From Prorocentrum cordatum (taxonomy: Eukaryota > Sar > Dinophyceae > Prorocentrales > Prorocentraceae): DNA of 37,533 nucleotides. This document shows, piece by piece, positions 29,301-37,533 of the stretch. The translations under genes and the position numbers were made by a program. Position 1 is the stretch's first letter, and every line of letters starts with the position of its first letter. The stretch lies in assembly GCA_963575745.1 (NCBI GenBank), contig CAUYUJ010001758.1, positions 129,643-167,175 on the forward strand, in the 5' to 3' direction. Under the pieces are notes generated by a model that was not told where the DNA came from, ran no database searches, and worked only from the letters and a program-made list of their open reading frames with translations.

Positions 29301-32300
29301 CTCAGAGATCTCACCACGCATGTGTTTCTTGTCTTCTTGTGGCAGAAGACCGTGACCTACCGCGGCAAGGCGGTGGCGAAGTGCCCGCGGCCCGGAGACC
29401 GAAACAGCATGACAGGGCAAGGCCCAAAGCTCAGGCGTGCAGCGTCGCATCAACATTGGCACTGTTGACTGTTGACCCGTATGTTTGTCACTAGTTCGGC
29501 CAGGGTCGTGCAAGGCGGGAGGGGGATGAGGCGGAGGAGCGCAGCGGAGGAGGAGGATGAAGAGTAGGAGGATTGGGGGAGGAGGAGGATGGAGAGGGTG
29601 CTGGGATGTCCCTTCGCACCAGGTACTCGGAGCTGCGAGGAGAGATCCAGAACATCCTTGCGCGAGGGGGGGCGATGATGCCCTCGCTGGCCTCGTGCGG
29701 CACGGTGATGCAGGTGGGTTCAACGTCGGGGGCGGTGACGGCCATGGAGCTTGCGAAGCAATTGCTCACTGCCTCATCTGGTGGTTCTGCTTCACCAGCT
29801 GGGGCGGGTGGAGGAGGTGAACGGTGAAGGAGGGGGGTGGAGAGACACTGAAGATAATGAGCCCCACTTGGATTCGATGCGCGTCTGTAAGACTTAGAGC
29901 CAATAGCCGCCAACCCCCCATGAGGCTCATTTTCTTCTGTTGCTCATTCGACGCCGCTGCGCGTGGCCCCCGAGGTTCGGAGCAGACCAGTGCGGCGGCT
30001 TCGCACGACTCCAGCTCGCTTGCTGATGCGGCTGATGCTTCTTGCCTCGGCGATGTGGTGGCCTTCCTTCGCGAGAACGACATGTCGCTGCCCGTCCAGG
30101 CGCAGAGCGCATTCACTACGCTACTCAAGGCGGTGCTGAATGATTCCAAGACGTGGGGGGATCTCTGCAAGAAACCAGATGGTGAGCACGCGGACGTCGT
30201 ATTCGGCTGCATCTCGAAACACATCGGCGGGGTCTTCAAGTTTTCATGGTGCGCTACCTTGTTGCAGGTGTCGAAGACCGTGGCCGAGAAGGGGACGATT
30301 CCAGAGGCGGCCTCGTCATCGTTCAAGGACCCTGCCCACCTCCAAGAGTTCATGAGCATCCGAACTAAGTACACCCTCGAGCTGTTGAAACTCGTGTCGT
30401 CCTCTTCTCTTTGTGGCCGTCTTGTTGAGTCAGCATCGGTGGATGTCATTGCCCCCATGGATGCGCATGCCTCGTCGCCAGAGAGCTGGAAGTCCCTGTG
30501 GACGCAGATCGCCTTGGCAGCGGCGACGTCGTCCGAGGCCTTGACACAGAAGATCGGCGACTTGCTGTCGGAGCAGACGAAGCAACCAGAGCACGTGTCA
30601 GTCCAGACTCCGACTCCCGTTGCCGTCAAGAGTGAGCTTCCAGTCGGACCTCCACCTGTGCAAGCGGGAGCTGGCGGCGCTCGTCCAGTCGGCGCTGAGG
30701 TTGCGATGTTTGGGTAACCTGCTAAGGGGTTGGGGGGGCTGAGTCAAACTACAATTTGATATGGTTCACGTTCGGATCGCGGGTGCTTTCGCTTCGACTA
30801 CTCCCCAAACATATTCTGGTCAGCGGTGAGAGACAGCCGGCAAGTCGCGTCGCCTACTTCCCGAAGCAGGCAACCCCAAAATCTGCCGGTCCTCCAGTCC
30901 ACTTCGGCCGAAGTAAGTTGGAAGACCAGACCTTTTTGAGTTCAGTTCGCAGGTCCGAAGTGAATTCGCCCGACTCGCGGACGTTAAGTCGGGTTAATGA
31001 CTTCGGACCTTCGGATCTGATCGGTCTCAGAGGTGGATGCGGCGGGGGGGGAGGAGCCGACGGGCATCTCAGTGCAGTCGTTGGTCGCGACCGCAATGCC
31101 GCCGACGCCTACTGCCACGCTCGAGGAGCTGTTCGAAGTTCCCTCAGGGTTTGGAGTCTCGTCTTATCCAGTGCCGCATATTGACGGGCTCACCAAAATG
31201 TTCGCCCTCAAAGAGGCCAAGACGTTCCTCCAGAAGACTGTGGACAGCATATTTGCCAACTCCTTCATGGACGAGGGCGAGGTGAGCGGTGGGCGATAGT
31301 GCAGTGCGGGACTTGCGAGGGTGACGTGACGCCGTGCATTTCGAGTGCAATCCATTGGATTGCAATCGATATCCTCGGTGATCGGCGACACCCTTTTCTG
31401 GCCTGGCGCTGTTCCATTTGCCCCCGGAAGGGCTGCCGTGACGTCCAGGTTCTGCCAATCGCGAAGAAGCTGTCCGTGGCCACCGTGGGTGCTCCAGATC
31501 GTTCGCTCAAGCTGTACTTGGCGGGCCACGTCACGACTGTGCGGACTCCGAAATTGTGCACGTGGCTCACTCGGATCTATGGGGTGGACTTCTACGTATC
31601 AGGTGGGCATGGGTATGCCACCTGCATGTGCTTTGGGGTGTTGGCGTTGTTTCGGGATGTCTTCCGAACGCTCGAATAGCCTGCTTGCCTGCGGGCGGAG
31701 CACTCGCGATGTCCATGGAGAGCCCGCTGGAAGCGGAGCAGCGAATCGTCGCTTCTCCGCTCCCAGAGGTGATGCGTTTCTTCATGGGGATCGCCCCTCC
31801 TCCGACCTCCGTCCCCATCCTTTCCCCCTCCCTCGCCGTGCCCCCTCTTCTTCTCCTCCTCCTCCTCCTCCTCCTCCTCCTCCTACTCCTCGTTCTCCTC
31901 CTCCTCCTCCTCCTCGTCATCTTACTCTAGCCACCTGATATGTTTCTTCGCCCATCTACTCATCTACTCAGCTCTTCCCCTAAGGTCAAGGGTTCGAGCG
32001 GCTGGCTTCTGATTCCGTCGTCGTGGCATATGCGTTGCCCGTGGAGAAAGATGAGAAGGCCACCATGCAGCTGGAGAGTGAGACTGTCGTCGTGTACCAC
32101 AACCCATCGGCCGCCCCTGGACATCAGTGGGCCACGTCGGCCACGGCGTGGGACGCGCTGCAGGCCCCAGGCACCCCACCACCGGCCTCGCCGCAGGCTG
32201 AGGCCCAGTCCGAGGAGGTCCCGGCCGCGACAGCACCAGCGGCCCCTGCCTCGTCGACCCCGCCGCCGATCAGCGTGAATTTGCGCCTCTGCTACTTTCA

Positions 32301-32571
32301 CCCGGACACGGACAATGTTGGCGCCCCCGAGTCTGGCAGCCTGTTCATGCTCTCACGCGGCAAGTCGTGCTACGACGCCGTGATGTTGCGGCCTGGGGAG
32401 GACGAGGCCGCGGCTCAGGACCCTGCGCCTGCCCCACGGGTTGCCATCGTGAATGCCCTCGAGAGTGCGATGAAGTCGGACCCTCGGGCTGCGGGAGCTG
32501 ATGAGCCCAATGTAGACGACGAGCCGGTGGATAAGAAGGACAAGGCCGAGCTCGCTCACATCTTCATGTGA
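26337..32571 (+). CDS. large unrecognised protein, 12-exon model (gene 3)
   Basis: Model: 26337-26633, 27056-27229, 27512-27631, 27846-27962, 28195-28350, 28506-29369, 29597-29816, 29975-30699, 31033-31281, 31449-31602, 31701-31768, 31999-32571 (TGA); 3717 nt, 1238 residues, all phases compatible. It begins MSGDGVDDKRRRLRSKTP, a basic cluster that could be a nuclear signal. Exon 5 has a Cys/Trp segment (DDPKCYKCWWEWVCKSD). Exon 6 has a charged coiled coil (AELEEKRVAAAEAEEEVEAL, KRLAKEYEKLKEKLEEA). Exon 8 is mostly helical; exon 12 has a Pro/Ala linker, then LRLCYFHPDTDNV and an acidic end. Most introns lie between codons and follow AAG or GAG; donors are GT, GC (28351, 29370) and GA (27632, perhaps 27230). 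I do not recognise the family. Exons 2, 3, 7 and 12 have uncertain edges, and two adjacent genes (break near 29470-29606) are possible. Confidence 0.6.
27697..27775. repeat. foldback inside GA-AG intron of gene 3
   Basis: Arms 27697-27715 (GGCCTCGAAGTTTCAGCGG) and 27757-27775 match at 17 of 19 positions as inverted repeats. They lie within the intron 27632-27845, which starts GATAGATGG and ends GGGTCCAG. A stem-loop could bring the splice sites together or mark an inserted element. Confidence 0.65.
30901..31009. repeat. palindrome cluster in gene 3 intron
   Basis: Within intron 30700-31032: a perfect 14-base palindrome ACTTCGGCCGAAGT (30901-30914), then nested arms GGTCCGAAGT (30952-30961) with ACTTCGGACC (31000-31009), and CCCGACT (30969-30975) with AGTCGGG (30987-30993). 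The same ACTTCGG word is reused in both structures. Confidence 0.75.
31346..31364. repeat. short perfect palindrome in gene 3 intron
   Basis: TGCAATCCA (31346-31354), one T, TGGATTGCA (31356-31364), inside intron 31282-31448, which has a GTGAGC donor. Confidence 0.85.
31846..31925 (+). repeat. CCT tract within gene 3 last intron
   Basis: About 75 bases of CCT triplets with TACT and TCGT interruptions, between exon 11 and exon 12. Confidence 0.9.
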
Positions 32572-35194
32572 TCCAGCGAGTGGTCTGTAGATATGGGATG
32601 GTGGGATGGGATAGGGCAAGGATGGGAATGGGGCGGGACAACATCAACCAATCATGCGATGCAGTTGGCCCCTCACGTCTGGGCGATAACACACATGCTT
32701 CACGCGTTCTCTAGGCCATCAACGGGGGCGCGAAGGTAATCACCGCGTTTCGCGCGGCGTGGTATGGGGGTCAGTGGTCGCCCTACTCCAAGGACTCGAA
32801 GGGGATGGCGAGAGGGCGCGAGCGTCGCGCATCGTGGGGCATGGTGCGCGAAGTTTGGTGGCATAGTTTCACGTTCGCTCGCGCGTCCTGTCCTTCAAAC
32901 TATGTAGTAACTCACATCAGCAACGACACCAACGCTGGTAACCTTCTCCTCCCGCTCCCCCTCATCATCCTTCGCGGTCCCTTCCTCCCATCACCTCGCT
33001 TTCACCAGAAAGCTCCAGGGCAAAAATAAATGCCCCCTAACAGACGCGGAGCCCCCTGCTCTTCTCCCAATTCGGCGCCCTTCGGGCCATCTGGGCCTGT
33101 ACAGGGTGCTCTTGAGGCCATCGAGCCTCCCCAGGGACTGGCGCTAGCCGACCCCTCTTCTGCGAGCGCTCACGCGCTCATCCCAGACTCTTGGCCACTT
33201 TTGCTGCTTGAGCCGTGCCGCAGCCAGGCCCCGTTTATATAAGTGGAATTGCAAGTAGTACCTCCCGCGCGACAGACGCGTGTGAGGCACAGCGCCATGA
33301 CGCACCAGCAGCGCCGCCCTCCATTCGCCCAGTCGCCCATTCGCCACATCATCATATCATCTGCCCAGTCGCCCTTGACGAATTCCCAGTTCGGCGTAGG
33401 GTAGGTTCATGCGGGATTCATGCGGCGGTGGCGCGCGGCGCCAGCGAAGGCGTTCAACATTCAAGGTTGAATTCTGCGACGCGGGCGCACCGATGGACTG
33501 CCATGGGACCCACCATTGAACGACCGTGGCCGGACCGTGGCCGCGATCGGTTCAAGGTTGACCGATCAACGAGGTGTCAATAACCAGTGTGCGCGCCGAC
33601 GCTGCGCGCACCTGCCAAGGCCTCGTTCTCTCCTCACCTCATCGCCTTCCTCTTCATCATTCGTGCTCGTCTTTCTCCTCCTGCTCATCCTCTTCCTGCG
33701 CCCCCGTCCTTTCTCCCTCCTGCTCAGCTCGCTACCCCGCCTGCTCCCCCCTCCTCCCCATCACGCCCTCCGACCCCTTCCCCCCCGACCTGCGAACGTA
33801 ACGTTGATCCGACCAGGGTCCCAGGGTCCCATTTTTCGCGCGATGCCGCGAAAAAGATTGCAGATTCCTCCGATGGTCCAGCGGGGGGGGGGATGAGGGG
33901 AGGAGGTAGCTCGGAGCCCGTGGTGAGGTGGCGAGACGGGAAGAAGGAACGTGGATGGAAGGAAGGGGCGCTGTTGTCCGTTGCCGTTGCCGGATCGTCC
34001 GTCTCACATCCGTTCCTCTTGGGAGATGCCCGATGTGTTAGTTAGCCAAGCCCCCGAGGGCCCCGATCCTATCCCAATGGGGGCGGTGGGGCACGACCCG
34101 TCTCTCTGCGCTGCTGCCGCCGCCACCGAGTTGTTCGGTTCCCTCCTCCATCCACCCTCCCCTCCCCCCCCGTGGGATGCCCCAGAATCTTGAGCATCCA
34201 ATCGTTACCGTATCCCGTATCCTTACCCTCGTCGGGGGGGGGCATGGGAACGGAACCCACTCTCGCGGGGGGGGGGGGGGCGGGAGGGCACGGACCGAAC
34301 GATTGTCACACCTTTCTCGGGTTCCTCCCTCTCCCGCTGTCGCCCCACGGCCCCGCCCCGCGAGGCGATGCCCCGCGGCGGCCCCGCGGCCCCGCCCCGC
34401 GGGGCTCGCGCGACCCGTCGCGCTGGCGCTCGAAAGCGCGCGCGCGCGTCGCTCGCTCGGGCGGCCGCGGCCGCCGCTCTCCGCTCCTCTCCCGTTCGCC
34501 TGCCGTCATCTCTCTCCCCTTCTCCTCCTCCCCGCGGGTTAGACAAACTTCAGCATCTCATCATCCCTCCCCCACGCCCCGTCTCTCCATAGCCCCTCCC
34601 TCTCATTCCCAAGGGGCCCAAGGGGGGGGGGGGGCTCAAGGTGGTTCTCCCGCGCCCCAGGGAGGCTTTCAAGGGGTCGCGGCCGGCAATCCCCCCAAAC
34701 CCAGGCTTCACCTTTTGATCACTTTGGACCTCCCCAGTGTGTGTGTGTGTGGTGCCAGTCTCAGGAGCCCGCCCTTGGGAGCCGCGTGCGAGCTGGCAGC
34801 CAGCATGGACGCAAGGAGACGATGCAGGCCGAAGCACCCTGTCGCCCCTACTCGGGCATGCTGCGGGCGTGCAGCTCCACTCGCACCTCGAACCACTCCA
34901 GAGTTCCCACCGTCTTGGCGTCACGTCGCCAGCGGTGGCGTGCACCCATCAGACATCTTCAGGAAGCGCATCAACTGTCATGGACTCTTAGATTCCGTTC
35001 CAGCGAACCAAGAATCTGGATTGGGCCCTTGACGTTTCCTCGGAGCCCACTCTTTGTTCGTAGAACTTCCGCGTATCTGGATCTGGACTACTGTTTAAGC
35101 GAGCGCTTCGAGTGAAGTCCATTCTCCTCACCGCCCTCCCAACACATAAATAGCACCCGAGCCTCAGCTTGTTCAGCGGTAGTCTATGGATGGA
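32572..35194. other. region after gene 3, no supported gene
   Basis: About 2.6 kb. Low-support frames occur at 33030-33242, 33587-34045, 34172-35032 and 34741-35115 on the + strand, and 34988-35572 on the minus strand; none has a domain or consistent splice signals. A block at about 34340-34500 is extremely rich in CG palindromes (CCCCGCGG, GCGCGCGCG). G runs of about 10-13 occur near 34268 and 34623, and a short GT run at 34738-34752. Confidence 0.35.
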
Positions 35195-35430
35195 CAACTG
35201 CTGGGAACCAACAGCAGACCCCATGTGCGCGATGCTGGAGCGAGGTGCGCCACGCGTGCCAGGCCCGCCACGTGCGCCAGGTGCACCCAGGCACCCCTGG
35301 AGCCCGCCGCGCCTGGCGCGCCAGATGCGCCACGTGCACCACGTGCACCATGTGTGCCGCATGCTCCAACCGCGCCACGTTCGGGGCACGCGCAGAGTGT
35401 GCCACGTGCGCCCGCGCACGTGACAGCACA
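35195..35430 (+). repeat. degenerate 9-base repeat (GCGCCACGT type)
   Basis: Many imperfect copies of GCGCCACGT, GTGCACCAC and GCGCCAGGT. In frame with an open reading frame (35186-35845) they give repeated Ala-Pro-X triplets. ACGTG motifs recur. The open frame continues through the tandem duplication that follows, but there is no independent evidence that it is a gene. Confidence 0.65.
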
Positions 35431-35499
35431 CATCGGGGAGCATGTCGGCCCCCATCCTCCTTTCCGAAAACCAGTGCACAATCGCGACGGGGTGGCCAT

Positions 35500-35720
35500 C
35501 ATGGTCTGGTGGGCCTGCACGCAGCAGGTAATATGCCAGCACCCCCGCCGTCGTTTTCAAGAACCAATGCAACGTTACCGCGGGGCGGTCGCACGTGATC
35601 CAGATTTAGCCGCGAAGTACATGTCTGATTGTTTGTTGACACGGATGGTGGTTCTGCGCACAGCAGGCAGTATGATACCTTCCCGCCGTCCCGGTCAAAA
35701 AACAATACAAAGTGCTCGCG
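35500..35720 (+). repeat. diverged tandem duplication, about 140-base period
   Basis: The segment at about 35503-35580 (CTG, then GCAGCAGGTAATATG, CCGCCGTCG, CAAGAACCAATGCAA) resembles the segment at about 35643-35720 (CTG, ACAGCAGGCAGTATG, CCGCCGTCC, CAAAAAACAATACAA). Each contains a CAG|G(T/C)A junction resembling a donor, so these could be related intron-like units. Confidence 0.5.
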
Positions 35721-35920
35721 TGGCCTACGAGCATGGCCTAAGAAGTTGCCCCGAAGTGTATTTAGGATGGTCTTTTGACGGGGATCGTGTTTGGGGGGGT
35801 GTCTTTGGTCCTGGTTGGCTGCCGGTCGCCTGGGCGAGGGGGTGATTCTTGTTAGGGAACAGTGATAAGCCCCTCCTGGAGGGGGAAGATAAGGAGGTTG
35901 GAATAGAAGACTCCCTAAAC

Positions 35921-36108
35921 GTAAGTCGGGCCTGCCCCCCTACAGGGGGATTTTCGACGAAAAATAAAAAAGTATTCCAAACATAATAAAAAATAGTCCA
36001 AAAATAGTATGGGTGCTATTTTTTGAATATTTTTTGACCTTTTTGGTGTATTTTTTGAGTATTTATTTCCGTCGACAATCCCCCTGTAGGGGGACACGCC
36101 CGACATAA
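35921..36108. mobile_element. MITE-like element F4 with long inverted repeats
   Basis: A 188-bp element. The arms begin GTCGGGC at 35925 and end GCCCGAC at 36104; each contains CCCCCTACAGGGGGATT, then T(T/G)TCGACG, and the interior is AT-rich (TTTTTTGAATATTTTTTG). Arm identity is high for about 40 bases. It is flanked by the direct octamer CCCTAAAC at 35913-35920 and 36109-36116, a probable target-site duplication. It is non-coding, and its AT-rich core contrasts sharply with the GC-rich surroundings. Confidence 0.78.
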
Positions 36109-36139
36109 CCCTAAACCTCTCACGCCCTAAAGGGCTGGT

Positions 36140-37436
36140 GGAAACTTTGCTTCCGATGACGATGAGAATGGTTATGAGTACTCTGCTCTTGGTGATGATG
36201 ACGGTGGTGGTGATGATGTTCGTGCTGACGAGAGTGAGGATTGATGGCAATGCCGATGACAATGATGACTCTGATGAGTTGAGGATGTCGATGCTTATGA
36301 CGGCCGTGATGATCATGGTGACTACGATGACGATTGTGACGATTACGTTGATGATGCTGATTATGATGATGATGATGAGGATGATGATGATGCTGATGAT
36401 GATGATGATGATGACGACGACGATGATGATGATGATGATGATGGTGATGATGGTGATGGTGATGGTGATGACGATGATTCTGATGATGCTGACAAGGATG
36501 CTGATGATGATCATCATCATGTGATGATTATGATGGTGAAACTGCGGATGGGGATTCGAGGCATAGTGAGGATGACAAGGACGACGGTGTGTGCGATTCT
36601 GGCCATAATGATGATGCTGATGTTGTTGATGTACAATGGGGTGTTGTTGTTGGTGTGCTGATGATGACGATGATGATGCTGATCATGCTGCTGATGATGA
36701 TGAGTATGACGTGCCGGTGACGATGATTATGATGATGATGATGGTGATGATGATGATGATGATGATGATGATGGTGATGGTGACGATGTTGAAGTTGACG
36801 ATGATGATGCTAATGATGATATAATGACGGTGGTGCTGATCGTGACGAGGATGATGAAGATTATGCTACTGATGCCGATGGTGATTCTGATGATGTTGAG
36901 GATGATGGCGATAGTGATGGTGATGGTGATGGTGATGGTGATGATGACGATGATGACGATGATGATGCTTCTGATGATGCTGATGATCATGATGATGATG
37001 ATGACGATGATGATGATGATGATGATGGTGGTGGTGATGGTGATGTGCTGATTACGATTATGCTGATGTTGCTTATTCTTATGATTATGATATTGCCGGA
37101 GATGGTGATGATGATGGTGATGCTGGTGATGATGGGTATGCTGATGGAGGTGATGCTGATGCTGATGCCGCTGCTGCTGCGATTGCTGCTGCTGCAGCTG
37201 CTGATGATGATGCTAATGATGATGACGATCATGATGATGCTCGTGCTGATGATGCTGACCATGCTGTTTCTGCTCTTGATGATGATGATGTTGATGATGA
37301 TGACGTGCTTATGCTGAGGTCGCCGTCGTGGATTGTGGTGACGGTGATGTTGCTGATGATGCTGCTGCTGATGATGATGCTGATGATGATGCTGCTGTTG
37401 CTGATCATGGTGATGCTGCTGCTGATGATGATGCTG

Positions 37437-37510
<74 letters not shown>

Positions 37511-37533
37511 CTCAGGTTATTGATGCTGACGAT
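36140..37533 (+). repeat. GAT/GCT triplet low-complexity tract to window end
   Basis: About 1.4 kb dominated by GATGAT, GATGGT and GCTGAT triplets with many substitutions, becoming nearly pure (GAT)n after about 37437. Poly-Met, poly-Asp and poly-Ile frames are artefacts. The tract runs off the window. Confidence 0.93.

Noticed and set aside
33020-33030. AATAAA as a polyadenylation signal
   Set aside because: It is more than 400 bases past the gene 3 stop, and AATAAA is not established as the signal in dinoflagellates.

Overview
The window looks like nuclear DNA of a dinoflagellate; I cannot name the species. Four things point there: very GC-rich DNA with long triplet microsatellites on both strands, genes on one strand split into many short exons, introns that start with GC or GA as well as GT and carry an extra G after both splice sites (AG|G), and decayed retroelements with dinoflagellate-style Zn-finger, endonuclease and reverse-transcriptase modules. 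No tRNA, rRNA, CRISPR or bacterial-type operon was seen. One 100-base N gap (17434-17533) marks an assembly join.

Bases 1-18800 are accessory, repeat-dominated DNA. A broken reverse transcriptase lies at 943-1677 (+). A broken Zn-finger/coiled-coil ORF and endonuclease module lie at 12794-10486 (-). Between and around them are purine/pyrimidine microsatellites, an 83-bp satellite (13437-14050), a tandem array near 9.4-10.4 kb, and three families of short foldback (MITE-like) elements. One of these elements has interrupted a unit of the tandem array, and its empty site survives in a sister unit.

Bases 18800-32600 hold three multi-exon genes, all on the + strand. Gene 1 (18842-23131) joins an ASCH (PUA-like) domain with the GxKxxExR signature to a complete set of C5-cytosine methyltransferase motifs; the seven-exon model keeps frame throughout and gives 1007 residues. 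Gene 2 (23192-24524) starts 60 bases later and encodes an unrecognised protein of about 268 residues whose last exon contains two perfect hairpins. Gene 3 (26337-32571) is a 12-exon model of about 1238 residues with an N-terminal basic cluster, a Cys/Trp segment and a coiled coil; I do not recognise the family. Several introns contain foldbacks or CCT tracts. All exon limits are my own phase-checked inferences, not transcript data.

Bases 32600-37533 show no gene I can support. They hold a 9-base repeat cluster, a diverged tandem duplication, a 188-bp inverted-repeat element flanked by the telomere-like octamer CCCTAAAC, and about 1.4 kb of GAT-rich low-complexity DNA running off the end.

The most notable item is the ASCH-methyltransferase fusion: a protein that would combine a possible nucleic-acid reader with a cytosine-methyl writer in a genome full of small mobile elements.
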